Below the pieces are notes generated by a model. That model had not been told where the DNA came from and made no database searches. It saw nothing but the letters and a program-made list of their open reading frames with translations. Source: Pseudomonas taiwanensis (GTDB taxonomy: Bacteria; Pseudomonadota; Gammaproteobacteria; Pseudomonadales; Pseudomonadaceae). From it: a stretch of DNA of 64,000 bases. Positions 46,060-54,625 of the stretch are shown here, one piece after another. How positions within the stretch are numbered: the stretch's first letter is position 1; each line of letters starts with the position of its first letter. The stretch covers positions 62,001-126,000 of the forward strand of contig NZ_QJRF01000033.1 in assembly GCF_013393345.1 (NCBI RefSeq), in the 5' to 3' direction. Both the position numbers and the translations under genes were made by a program.

Positions 46060-47799
46060 TCAAACCGCCATAAACGGAAGTTGCAGATAGGAGGCATGCT
46101 GCCCGCCGGTATGAATCACGTGCTGCCCGCTGTTGGCTCCGGCGTATTCAGCAATGCCAGGCATCAGTGTTCCCGAGAGATTTCGCGAGCTGATGATGAA
46201 GCGCAATTGTTCGCCCGGGTGGAACGCCAAGCCGATGGGGAGCAGATCGATTTCGATGTCGACGATCTCGCCAGGCGCCAGCTTTTCCACACGGTCGAAG
46301 CTGTGAGCCGGGACGTCGTCGGTTGACAGCGCTTCATCGAGATGGCGAGTCGATACCCGCAGGCGGCCATCCGACCCTTTGTAACGAAGCACGGTGGCGC
46401 CGTGGTCGGTCAGGTCATGCACCCTGGCGCTCTGGTTATGGGCGGTGAACTGCTGCAGTGGTGAACCGTACTTATCGAGCTTCTGGATAAGCACAAACAG
46501 GTCCATGTCGTCGGCGCCGCGTGCCTCGACCCACAGATGCGCCTTGGGATAGCCCACCATTACGGTCTCTTTTTCGAAGCGCGTGATGAATGAAACCACA
46601 TCGGGGTTAGCGCCCACGTCGTAAATCGCAGGGACCTCGTCGGTGGGGGCACTGGCGTTCAGGGTGCGTGCACCGCCGTCGAGGTACAGTTTGGTCGAGA
46701 CCACTTCCTTCGGCGGGAAGGCGTCTGCGGGCAGATTGAGCTGGTCACCGCCCTGGAAGTCATGCAGCGCATAGCGCACGCGGGGGGTGGTTTCCCAGCC
46801 GTTATCTAGGTCTTTGAGGTAGCGGTCGAAGAAGCGGCGCAGGTCTTCCACGTTGGCTTCGTCGTAGTAGTCCGGCCACTCCTGGCTGTTGTGGATGCGA
46901 AGCCACTTGTCTGCCGAGGCGATGCGTCGCCAGCCGCGGAAGGTGCCCGCGGTATGCAGCGTGTTGGAGTAACTGGCCACCACAAAGGCTGGCACGGTGA
47001 TGCGGTCGAAGTCGGGGATCTTGTTCGCCCACAGCTCGTTCATGAGCGGATAGCGCTGCGCCTCGGCCAGCACGTCCTCTTTCTGGCTCTTGCCAAAAAA
47101 GCTGCCGTTCTGAAGCAGGCCCGCGAAGCCCGTATCCGGCATGCCGCCGCGCATCACCAGATCGCGGTAGACATCACTGACACCTTCCCACGGGTTGATC
47201 GCCGCCAAGTGCTTGGGCTGCTCGGCGGCGGTGAACCATTGCGACACCGCAAGGTACGAGGTACCGCTCATGCCGACCTTGCCGGTGCACCAGCTCTGCT
47301 CGGCCAGCCATTCAATCAGGTCGTGGCAGTCACGGCCTTCCTGGCGGTCCCACAGCACACTGTCGCCTTCGGAGTCCACCACGCCACGCACGTCCGGGTT
47401 GCAGATGGCATAGCCGTGGGCACACCAGTAGGCCGGGTCCGGAGCCTCGAATTTGGCAAGGCCGGAAACGACCGAATTGCTCAGCCCCACCAAGCCGAAA
47501 ACGCCCATCACACTCACGGACGTGCCCTGGCCCTTGCCATAGGGACTCCAGGCCACGATCACCGGCACCTTCTCGGTGCCAGCAGGCCGGAATACGTCGA
47601 CGTAAATAGTCACACCGTCGCGCAGCGTCACCGCCACATCTTTTTCAAACACGATGTCGACCGGAATGGGCCGAAATGGCGGGGCGACCTGGAACCCTGC
47701 CTTCAGCGTTCGGGTGCCAGGCTCGAAGGCAGTGAACACACCGGTTCTGGCCGGCGGTAGCGGTTGGGACGGCACGAACAGTTTTTGGTAGTCAGTCAT
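46060..47799 (-). CDS. CocE/NonD-family hydrolase, standard length
   Basis: The product is 579 residues from the ATG at 47799, with AAGGAG upstream. It lacks the extra N-terminal domain of its neighbours. The core contains IYVDVFRPAGTEKVPVIVAW, DVRGVVDSEG and the nucleophile motif GMSGTSYLAVSQW (Ser near residue 179). The C-terminal jelly roll reads ADDMDLFVLIQKLDKYG. Length and layout match ordinary cocaine-esterase-like or alpha-amino-acid-ester hydrolases. It is first in a two-gene operon with hydrolase copy 2, divergent from TetR 2. Confidence 0.88.
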   Translation of the reverse strand: MTDYQKLFVPSQPLPPARTGVFTAFEPGTRTLKAGFQVAPPFRPIPVDIVFEKDVAVTLRDGVTIYVDVFRPAGTEKVPVIVAWSPYGKGQGTSVSVMGVFGLVGLSNSVVSGLAKFEAPDPAYWCAHGYAICNPDVRGVVDSEGDSVLWDRQEGRDCHDLIEWLAEQSWCTGKVGMSGTSYLAVSQWFTAAEQPKHLAAINPWEGVSDVYRDLVMRGGMPDTGFAGLLQNGSFFGKSQKEDVLAEAQRYPLMNELWANKIPDFDRITVPAFVVASYSNTLHTAGTFRGWRRIASADKWLRIHNSQEWPDYYDEANVEDLRRFFDRYLKDLDNGWETTPRVRYALHDFQGGDQLNLPADAFPPKEVVSTKLYLDGGARTLNASAPTDEVPAIYDVGANPDVVSFITRFEKETVMVGYPKAHLWVEARGADDMDLFVLIQKLDKYGSPLQQFTAHNQSARVHDLTDHGATVLRYKGSDGRLRVSTRHLDEALSTDDVPAHSFDRVEKLAPGEIVDIEIDLLPIGLAFHPGEQLRFIISSRNLSGTLMPGIAEYAGANSGQHVIHTGGQHASYLQLPFMAV

Positions 47800-47866
47800 G
47801 CTAACTCCTTGTTGTTTTTTGATTGCGGGACCGATTTCCATAAGGTACGACCGTCGACGAATTAAT

Positions 47867-47880
47867 TCAACATGTGTTGA
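47867..47880. promoter_or_regulatory. TetR operator 2
   Basis: TCAACA-TG-TGTTGA lies between the divergent hydrolase (start 47799) and TetR 2 (start 47916). Both half-sites are identical to those of the palindrome at 42822-42839, with only the two central bases differing. It is probably bound by TetR 2, and possibly cross-bound by TetR 1. Confidence 0.75.
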
Positions 47881-47915
47881 TATGTGTGGGGTGTCAAAAT
47901 ATGTAGAGAGTGACG

Positions 47916-48515
47916 ATGGATAAAAAAACTACCTCCACAGCGCGTCGTGGACGGCGGCCCGGGCCAAGTAGCACGCGGCAGAAAGTGCTGGATGCCGCGC
48001 GTGTGCGCTTTGCCAGTGCGGGCTATACCCGCACCACAATCCGGCTTGTAGCGGCTGACGCGGGGGTCGATGTGGCGCAGGTGATGCAATTCTTCCGATC
48101 CAAGGACGAACTTTTTGCGGCAGTGATGGCGATTCCCGAGTCCGCGCTGCAACGGTTCGGTGCCCTGTATGAGGGCCCCGACGAGTACCTGGGTGAGCGG
48201 CTGGTTCGTGCCTATCTCACGGCGTGGGAGGGCATCGCCGAGGAGTCCGGCCCTCTGATGGCCACGCTCCGGGGCGCGTTCGTCAATGATCAGGCACGCA
48301 ATCAGTTGCGCGGTTTTATCCAATCCAGATTGCTGGCCGGCACCAGCGAACGCCTCAGCTCCGACGCCATGCTGCGCGCGGGCCTTGCGTCATCCTTGCT
48401 CGTCGGATTAATCGTTGGTCGGCGGGTCTTCGGAGTACCCGTTCTGGTTGCCGCGGAATCGGAAGAGCTGGTCAAGGTTATGGCGCCTGCCATTCAAAAG
48501 CTTCTGGTGCCGTAG
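47916..48515 (+). CDS. TetR-family regulator, copy 2
   Basis: The product is 199 residues from the ATG at 47916. It parallels TetR 1 closely: RQKVLDAARVRFASAGY, VAADAGVDVAQVMQFFRSKDE and a ligand domain with GVPVLVAAESEELV. It is divergent from the two-hydrolase operon with the operator in the 116-base gap. Gene order, protein and operator similarity show that a TetR-plus-hydrolase module was duplicated. Confidence 0.9.
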   Translation: MDKKTTSTARRGRRPGPSSTRQKVLDAARVRFASAGYTRTTIRLVAADAGVDVAQVMQFFRSKDELFAAVMAIPESALQRFGALYEGPDEYLGERLVRAYLTAWEGIAEESGPLMATLRGAFVNDQARNQLRGFIQSRLLAGTSERLSSDAMLRAGLASSLLVGLIVGRRVFGVPVLVAAESEELVKVMAPAIQKLLVP

Positions 48516-49015
48516 GCAAAAGCCGCGAATGCCGGAAAGGGGAATGACAACATAGCCAGCTTTTCTCCTGCCATCTTTTAATCCGTGCACGTTGGCGTGT
48601 TGCTGTGGCAGACCGCCGCGCTGAATGTACCTGGACCTCGGTGACCTAAACGCCCAGCGGGCAGCTTTCTACAGCCCCATCAGGCACCTTTTGATTGACC
48701 CGGAGTTGATGGTACGCATGCTGTCGTCGGCTACTACTGCTACGGCCTTCGCTCCGAGCGGCGGTTGTGCGAAGGTGCATCTGAACTTGGCCTACCGCCG
48801 GTTCTGCCGGGTGGAGCTGGAAGATGAAGTGCCGTACCACTCGACCTTCTCCAAGAATCGCCATTTCGGCCTCGGTCCGGTAGCTGACGACTTGTCATTG
48901 TGGTCAAGCAGGACGCCGCCGCTAGCACGCTGAAGCGCGTGACCGGCAACTACCTCATGGCTGGCGTGTCCGGTCTGCGGTAGTACGAGCTCACAGCAGT
49001 ACTTTTCCTACAGAC
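48516..49015. other. Junction between catabolic region and genomic island
   Basis: A 500-base region without an intact gene. It holds the IS remnant at 48625-48990, described separately. The first 100 bases and the last 25 show nothing recognisable. It separates the duplicated hydrolase modules from the helicase/nuclease cargo. Confidence 0.6.
48625..48990 (+). pseudogene. Degenerate IS1182-like transposase fragment
   Basis: Reading frames here reconstruct the N-terminal part of an IS1182/DUF772-type transposase: FYSPI, IDPELMVRML, then after a frameshift VGYYCYGLRSERRLCE, then after a second shift VHLNLAYRRFCR and HSTFSKNRH. The two shifts compensate, leaving one short open frame. The gene ends abruptly after the HSTFS motif, so it is a dead fragment. 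A further frame to about 48981 ends in TGNYLMAGVSGLR and may be the tail of another gene hit by the insertion. Confidence 0.7.
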
Positions 49016-50407
49016 CTAGAAAAGTGCTAACAACTGATGGTGATAATGCTGCGAAAAACTGACCTGATAGGCTGATGTGATATCGGAACTGTCTAATGAC
49101 AAGCTCCGTCCGACACCAGCACACACTGGAGTCTCAGCATCCTCGTTCTGCAAGCTACCCAGGTGGAGTCCGACAACCGCTTCACCAATGACCTCGCCAG
49201 AGACAGTAGCAGTCGTATGCACACGGCTCAAAAGGGCTAGATCCTCAGGTAAATCATCAGCCACTCGCTGGGAGAATCCTTCGAGTGTTGACTCCGCTAA
49301 AACAAACAACCAAGCCTGATCATCAAATGTGCCCGTACGTCGTAGCACACGCCCTAATACCTGCCGATAGTGCAACTCCGTGCGAATGCGGCTGAGGTAG
49401 CAACAAACTTGTAGTCGAGGAATGTCCGTTCCTTCACTGATCATCCCTACCGCAACGATCCAACGGGAGTTGCCGCTTCGGAATTCATTTATCAGGTACT
49501 GGGCGCGCGCATCTCTGTTGGTAACAATGCGGCAAGACTCTCCCTTGGCTTCAAGTGCCAGCGCAACCTGGTGGGCGTGATTGACGTCGGTAGCAACTAC
49601 GAGTCCAGCCGCATCCGGCTTGATCGCCCGGAGTTCATCGAGTTTGGCGATCCCCAGAGCGAGCATTTGATTGATCATGTCCGGATGGCGAAGCAGCTCC
49701 TCGTACGAGACCGGCGACTCACTCAAAAGCTTGTCGATACTAGGAAAGAGTGTGACCGTGCTGTCATCTGCTAGCTCTTCAGTCAGCTTCACCGCATGGT
49801 TATCCAGCAGCACAATTCGAGGCGAGCGGCATACATTATCTGCAATGGCCTCCTCCAATCCGTATCGATAATCACAAATCAATCGGCCCTCAGGCGCTGA
49901 GTAACGGGCCAGCGCAATCCCCTTGTCGTCGGAACGCCATGGTGTGCCCGAGAGCGCCAACGTAAATGCTGCACGATCCTGTATTTTCTCGATGATCTGC
50001 TGCCCCCATGCATTGCTCAAAAGAGGATCATGGCCAGCGCAATGATGAATCTCATCGAAAACAGCTAACACTCGATAGTCGTCCAAGAGCGCCCAGAAAG
50101 CCTCTGCCTGATACTCCATCGCCTGGTAGGTGCAGGCGTCACCGATGGCGCCGATCAACCCATCAAATCGCTTACCTAACACCCCAGAGAAGGTGGAACG
50201 GAACCCATCGACAACTTGGCAGGAAGGCGCAAAACAGAGCACCAGATCGATCTCGCCTTGCTGGAGCAAGCAGTTGGCCAATTCTGCTGCCATCCGCGTT
50301 TTTCCAGCGCCTGGCGTTGCTTGGCAGAAGAAGTGCGGTGTCGTGGCGTAATGGTCCAGCGCCGTCTTAATGCATCGACGCTGCCAGTCTCTCAATGATG
50401 CTTTCAT
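49016..50407 (-). CDS. SF2 (DEAD/DEAH-type) helicase
   Basis: The product is 463 residues. Motif I ATPGAGKTR (residues 31-38), motif II DEIH (118-121), motif III-like SGTPWR (about 158) and motif VI QVLGRVLRR (about 350) are all intact. GMISEGTDIPRLQ is typical of RE-III-like helicase modules. The ATG overlaps the upstream stop (ATGA), coupling it to the winged-helix protein. It lacks a nuclease domain. In mobile elements such helicases often belong to anti-phage or DNA-processing systems; divergent from a controller-like XRE gene, a defence role is plausible. Confidence 0.88.
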   Translation of the reverse strand: MKASLRDWQRRCIKTALDHYATTPHFFCQATPGAGKTRMAAELANCLLQQGEIDLVLCFAPSCQVVDGFRSTFSGVLGKRFDGLIGAIGDACTYQAMEYQAEAFWALLDDYRVLAVFDEIHHCAGHDPLLSNAWGQQIIEKIQDRAAFTLALSGTPWRSDDKGIALARYSAPEGRLICDYRYGLEEAIADNVCRSPRIVLLDNHAVKLTEELADDSTVTLFPSIDKLLSESPVSYEELLRHPDMINQMLALGIAKLDELRAIKPDAAGLVVATDVNHAHQVALALEAKGESCRIVTNRDARAQYLINEFRSGNSRWIVAVGMISEGTDIPRLQVCCYLSRIRTELHYRQVLGRVLRRTGTFDDQAWLFVLAESTLEGFSQRVADDLPEDLALLSRVHTTATVSGEVIGEAVVGLHLGSLQNEDAETPVCAGVGRSLSLDSSDITSAYQVSFSQHYHHQLLALF

Positions 50408-50994
50408 AACATTGGCGCAAATGTCTTCAGGGTATTCTCGACCGCGCGAAGATGACCTAGCAGGCGAGAGCTGCGATCCCGTGCCTCAAAATAGTCACCC
50501 TCGACCCGGTTCCTAAGGTGGGGCATTTCATCGAGGAGTTGCTTGTAGCGCTCCGTCTCTCCCATCGCAGTCAAAAACTCGAGCCGAATCTCCTTCAGCA
50601 ACGATTCCAGATGCTCCAAGACATCGATCTCTGAGGTTGATGGCGCCTCATGAGCAATGTCCTGAGCCGGCTGCTGCAGCGGCTTGAACTGTGGCGGAGG
50701 ATTGATCTTGAAACCATCGTCGATGAGTTCGAAATTCAGGCCTTCTGGGATTGGTCCAAGGTGATAGACCTGTCCGCGCTTGCGACGCTCGGGGTCCTGA
50801 GTGATCCAGCCAACTCGTAGCATCCGCCGGATCTGCTCATACACGTACCGACGCACCTCGCTGAGGTTGAAGCTTGCTCCAGCAAGGCACTCAGCATAGG
50901 CATCGCGCAAGTCACGGGTCGTAAATTGCACGTGCCTCTCCTGCTGCAGCAGCTCGTACAGCCGCCTGTCGAAGATGAACGAATCCGATTTCAT
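50404..50994 (-). CDS. Winged-helix/coiled-coil protein coupled to SF2 helicase
   Basis: The product is 196 residues from the ATG at 50994; the longer frame to 51090 would run into the promoter and C-box-like site. Residues about 10-90 look like a winged helix (YELLQQERHVQFTTRDLRDA, then RRYVYEQIRRMLRVGWI). A proline-rich linker and a helical coiled coil (about 125-190) follow. It has no catalytic motif. Its stop overlaps the helicase start by 4 bases, so it probably loads or regulates the helicase, or recognises DNA for it. Family not recognised. Confidence 0.72.
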   Translation of the reverse strand: MKSDSFIFDRRLYELLQQERHVQFTTRDLRDAYAECLAGASFNLSEVRRYVYEQIRRMLRVGWITQDPERRKRGQVYHLGPIPEGLNFELIDDGFKINPPPQFKPLQQPAQDIAHEAPSTSEIDVLEHLESLLKEIRLEFLTAMGETERYKQLLDEMPHLRNRVEGDYFEARDRSSRLLGHLRAVENTLKTFAPML

Positions 50995-51037
50995 GCGGGG
51001 ATACCTGGAGCGGGTGTCGCGGCACAACGAAAAATAC

Positions 51038-51049
51038 GGATTATAGTCC
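51038..51049. promoter_or_regulatory. C-box-like operator overlapping a minus-strand -10 element
   Basis: GGATTATAGTCC is followed directly by GTGG. The block GATTATAGTC-CGTG is very like half of the C.Esp1396I-type controller operator. On the minus strand the same bases contain TATAAT (51045-51040) with TTGCGG 17 bp upstream (51068-51063), a fair promoter for the gene starting at 50994. A protein bound here would cover the -10 element. Confidence 0.55.
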
Positions 51050-51077
51050 GTGGTCGATGCGTCCGCAAACGCAGGAT

Positions 51078-51108
51078 ATTGCCGCCTCAAGGGAATCGAG
51101 GCGGCAAT
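51078..51108 (+). promoter_or_regulatory. Leader hairpin covering the XRE start codon
   Basis: ATTGCCGCCTC (51078-51088) and GAGGCGGCAAT (51098-51108) form a perfect 11-bp stem with a 9-base loop. The right arm contains GAGG, the probable Shine-Dalgarno, and the first two bases of the ATG at 51107. Folding would block translation of the XRE gene. Confidence 0.55.
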
Positions 51109-51334
51109 GGGTCAGCTTGCAAACGCGTTGGGCAAGAACATCCGAGCACAAAGGAAGGCCAAGGGGCTTTCTCAGGATGCCTTGGCGTTGTCCTGCAAAA
51201 TTGACCGAAGCTACATGGGACGCATAGAGCGCGGCGAGGTAAACCTCACCGTAGAGAAGTTGTACTCCATAGCCGTTGTGCTGGAGTGCGAGCCAGGATC
51301 TCTGCTGCCCCCAGCATCCATTGGCCTCGATTGA
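51107..51334 (+). CDS. Small XRE regulator, restriction-modification controller (C-protein) type
   Basis: The product is 75 residues from the ATG at 51107. It is almost wholly an HTH domain: GKNIRAQRKAKGLSQDALAL, then IDRSYMGRIERGEVNLTVEK and IAVVLECEPGSLLP. Length and motifs (LSQ, R-x-Y-x-x-x-I-E-R-G) match C proteins that time expression of restriction-modification genes. It faces the helicase operon, and a C-box-like element lies between them. No methyltransferase gene is nearby, so it likely controls the helicase system instead. Confidence 0.85.
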   Translation: MGQLANALGKNIRAQRKAKGLSQDALALSCKIDRSYMGRIERGEVNLTVEKLYSIAVVLECEPGSLLPPASIGLD

Positions 51335-51512
51335 TGGCCAGGCAGGGTTCGAAAGAGACTCAGTATTCTTCGAGCTGCCTGCTTAGTAAGCATTCTCCTT
51401 CCGCGTCCATTTAGCAAAAACGGGGAGCGGACCAGCTTCCGACGACATTCAGTCGAGCCTGTCTAGTAATCCGGCTTTATCGCGCCTAATTGCTGTCCAC
51501 CCGCCAATTTAG
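51335..51512. other. Intergenic gap between XRE and nuclease genes
   Basis: This 178-base gap lies between the ends of the convergent XRE and nuclease/TOPRIM genes. No hairpin with a T-tract or gene was found. Confidence 0.4.
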
Positions 51513-52568
51513 CTACTGGCATCCGAGAACGGCATCATGGAACCGACGGAACTCTTCGTCTCGCTCTAGCAGCAATGCGATGTCCACTCTTGAGGCTGCT
51601 AACTGGAAATGCTCGGCTAGGTATTTTCCGCCCCTGCGTCGGACGACGTCCCGGTCAATATCAATCCAGGTTTCGATCGATGGGTTCGGAATTGAAGGGA
51701 CCCAGTCTTTGAACTCCAGTCCTTGCGAGAGCATGGCCGCTGTCCCCACTGGATCGCCATCGCTGTCTGTGACGATCAGCACCTTAGATTCGGACTGGAA
51801 GGTGTTCCACAGCGCATTGGCAACGCATGGAATGGTCAGCTTGCCCATCGCCGTAATGATCTTCACTGATCGACCAGAACTAGCTGTCGCGAGTATGCGT
51901 TCGACGAACGTGGCTATAACCACACGATCTGCCTCTCCCTCGCAAACAATCAACAAATCGGCAGCTGTGGGTTGTGCAGGCTGAGTCGCTAGAACCAGTC
52001 CCATCATGGGGTCGAAACGTAGGTGGTCAATTTCGATAGTGCGAGTTTCCTCAGCCGTGACAACCTCGCCCTCTGTCGGAAGGTAGATGGTGCCTTCCTC
52101 TGACGCCCCCCGAAGCTTCGGTTTCAGGACGTTCTTGAAGCCGCTGCCGCGAATGATGGCCGCATCCATATCACGTCGGTCGAACAGAATTACGTTGAGT
52201 CCTTTGCCGAGCATGAGCGCATCGACAGCGTCCTTCGCGTATCCCGACATGGAGATGAAGATTCCGATTGTCCCCGCGAGCTTGCCATCCACCTTGCCCT
52301 TGAATTGATAGAGAGTGGACGCCGGCAGCGGTTCAGAATGCCATTTGGCCTCAAGCAAGTAGATTCGTCCGTCGAGATAGATCGAACCATCGATCTGCTC
52401 TACTGCCGGGCGATATCCAGCACGTGGTTCAAGGTTGTCTAGCGTAAAGAGCTTATGGAGCAGGCGCTCGAACGCATAGCCTCGTCGGCGCTTCTCATTT
52501 GGATCAGAATCAGCGGGCAGGTTCGAAAGCTCTTTGTATTCTGTTTGGATTTCTTCGAGACAGGTTAT
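51513..52568 (-). CDS. PD-(D/E)XK nuclease + TOPRIM fusion, N-terminus unresolved
   Basis: The frame is open from 52568 (after a TAG at 52571-52569) to the stop at 51513, about 351 codons, but no ATG/GTG/TTG occurs before a TTG at 52358. Starting there would remove most of the nuclease domain. The upstream codons clearly belong to the protein: GYAFERLLHKLFT, then EQIDGSIYLDGRIYLLEAKW with the D...E-x-K active site. A C-terminal TOPRIM-like domain follows (LLIVCEGEADRVV and VLIVTDSDGDP). The gene follows the UvrD-like helicase by about 100 bases on the same strand. Either a frameshift near 52570 has damaged it or it uses an unusual start. It is probably a third part of the OLD/UvrD defence operon. 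Confidence 0.7.
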   Translation of the reverse strand: MTCLEEIQTEYKELSNLPADSDPNEKRRRGYAFERLLHKLFTLDNLEPRAGYRPAVEQIDGSIYLDGRIYLLEAKWHSEPLPASTLYQFKGKVDGKLAGTIGIFISMSGYAKDAVDALMLGKGLNVILFDRRDMDAAIIRGSGFKNVLKPKLRGASEEGTIYLPTEGEVVTAEETRTIEIDHLRFDPMMGLVLATQPAQPTAADLLIVCEGEADRVVIATFVERILATASSGRSVKIITAMGKLTIPCVANALWNTFQSESKVLIVTDSDGDPVGTAAMLSQGLEFKDWVPSIPNPSIETWIDIDRDVVRRRGGKYLAEHFQLAASRVDIALLLERDEEFRRFHDAVLGCQ

Positions 52569-52669
52569 CTAGTCACACAATAAGGCAAGCGGCTGAGGGA
52601 GACCCAAAGCCAGTGCGTGGAGACCGACATTTGTAAAATCGCGTGGTCATCGCAACGCGCCAGCAGTAG

Positions 52670-54625
52670 CTACTCCAAAGCGGTAAGCTCGTTCGCGGTA
52701 AACCATTCGGACTGTTTAATTGCCTCGAGCGCCGTAGCGGGGTTCTTCGCCCAAAGAACCAGGGCGAGGGTTTCCTCGGCTCGGCTGCAGGTGACATAAA
52801 GTAGCCGGAGGGTCCGATCGATAGTGGTCTCTTTTCCCCCCTCAGCGTTCTCAAGATCAGTAGGGCTCAATTTCTCTGAGCCGAAGAGTTTGTCGTAGGA
52901 GAACATCGTGCCGCCAGCTTCCTCATCATCCATGATGACCATGACATGCTTGAACTCAGAGCCTTTCACGACTTGATGCGTCGCGAGTTCGGTTTCACCC
53001 CCAAGATAGGCGTGATAACGAGCAATTTCTTGCCAGGGCGTGCCGAAGAGTGCGTGCCAGCCACGCTTACGTCGTTCCTCTTTCGTTTCCTTGCCCCTTA
53101 CTTTGGGCTCTGGAGGTGGAAGCGACGAATCACGATAGGCCTCGACTAGGCGACTATCCGCTTCGAAGAGGCTGGCTTCGATGACCGGTTCCAAGACTTC
53201 TCGCACGGTTATTCCGGGTGTGATGGCTGCGGTTGCGAACCTCATAACTGCAGCGTGAGCTTTGGCCAGCGCGGCCTGACGCTCGGCGCTAGCGTCGGGG
53301 ACCTTTGCAAGTGCGCCGTGCCTACGTAACACATCCATCACGCTGAACTCGTTCACTGAACCATCCGGCTGCAGACATTCGGAAAGTTCAACCATTGGGC
53401 CGAGAAGTGGCCTCACCATAGTGGGTCCCGTCCGCTCGCCATTGCTCTTGGGCACCGCGGCATCCTTGTCCAGCAGTTCCATCGCGCGGTATGCCGCGTA
53501 AAAGTTGCCTCGCTTGGCGGCAAGTTTGTGCTCAAGGGCGAGGGTTTTGTAGCCACGCCCACGCTCTTGCCAGGCCGATAGGGCAGTCACGGCCGACATG
53601 GTCAATGAGCATTCCGTTTCCCTCCGGATCTTCTCGGCGAAATCCGTCTTAGCATCGCCAACAAAGATTCGAACGGTTCCGGCGTTCTTCTCTGTCCTAG
53701 AGTGCTGGGGGACACCAGTCTTGGGCTGAGTACGGCCCTCGATATCCGAGTCCCAAATCTTGTTGATGAGTTCAACGATGCGATGCTGGCTACGATGATT
53801 CATCTGCAATGCAGGGCGCGCCCAATCTTCCGGCACGTGGGACGGTAAGTCGTGGTGACCGTCAGGGTAGATTCGCTGCCGATGGTCACCGAGGAGCCCT
53901 AGTGTGATGCGACCCAGACGGTTTTTGGATAGCTCAAATAGCGCATCAAGTACTCCTTTCATCGTGTCCTGGGATTCATCAATAAGGATGAGGGGGTGAC
54001 GGTCTTCTAGGATGCGCTGGAGTGTTGGGCGTTTAACAATTAGCCATGCGGTCACATCCAGAACGTTGGTGTGCGATAGCGCCCCCGGACCGAAGGTGTT
54101 TCGGTCCGGGCTATACCTAAATTCATCGGTCTTCCGTATTTCCTCTGCCTCTGCCTCGATCTCCGCATATTTCCGCCGGTCGGTGTCGGACTCGCCCTTT
54201 TTCTTACCCATCGCATGGGCTTTGGCAGCCGCAAGATCTTCGACATTGAACGCAAGCAACGCTTCGCGGATGTCATCATCGAAGCCCTGGATGAGTTCCC
54301 AGCAAAAGGAATGGATGGTCGAGACTTCGGTCAGGTAATTTTCGCCGAGACGACCGTTGACGACAGCGGTCGCGTTTTTGGTGTAGGTGATAACACGCAC
54401 CGACTGTCCGCGAGACCTAAGTCGTTCGGCATAGTGAGCCCCCGCTTCATGCTTTATCACTCCAGTGACTCGACGCAGAACCTCAATTAGCGTGCGAGTC
54501 TTTCCGGATCCTGCGCCAGCGAAGAGAAAGAAACTCCGAGGCGGGGTCGCCGTGATGTAGCCGCAGATGTCCTCGACGACATGAGCGTCGCGATCGTTTC
54601 CGAGAGATGGCAGTTCGGTACTCAA
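52670..54625 (-). CDS. UvrD/Rep-like SF1 helicase (GajB-like)
   Basis: The product is 651 residues from a TTG at 54625 with GGAGAG upstream. The TTG overlaps the TGA of the OLD gene (TTGA), so translation is coupled. Motif I AGAGSGKTR (residues 36-44), motif II LIDESQDT (about 216), GLLGDHRQRIY (motif III) and motif VI YVTCSRAEE (about 612) are intact. An insertion of charged residues after motif I is long. Class 2 OLD nucleases are typically paired with such helicases, as in Gabija (GajA/GajB). It is expected to sense or process DNA ends made by phage activity. Confidence 0.88.
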   Translation of the reverse strand: MSTELPSLGNDRDAHVVEDICGYITATPPRSFFLFAGAGSGKTRTLIEVLRRVTGVIKHEAGAHYAERLRSRGQSVRVITYTKNATAVVNGRLGENYLTEVSTIHSFCWELIQGFDDDIREALLAFNVEDLAAAKAHAMGKKKGESDTDRRKYAEIEAEAEEIRKTDEFRYSPDRNTFGPGALSHTNVLDVTAWLIVKRPTLQRILEDRHPLILIDESQDTMKGVLDALFELSKNRLGRITLGLLGDHRQRIYPDGHHDLPSHVPEDWARPALQMNHRSQHRIVELINKIWDSDIEGRTQPKTGVPQHSRTEKNAGTVRIFVGDAKTDFAEKIRRETECSLTMSAVTALSAWQERGRGYKTLALEHKLAAKRGNFYAAYRAMELLDKDAAVPKSNGERTGPTMVRPLLGPMVELSECLQPDGSVNEFSVMDVLRRHGALAKVPDASAERQAALAKAHAAVMRFATAAITPGITVREVLEPVIEASLFEADSRLVEAYRDSSLPPPEPKVRGKETKEERRKRGWHALFGTPWQEIARYHAYLGGETELATHQVVKGSEFKHVMVIMDDEEAGGTMFSYDKLFGSEKLSPTDLENAEGGKETTIDRTLRLLYVTCSRAEETLALVLWAKNPATALEAIKQSEWFTANELTALE

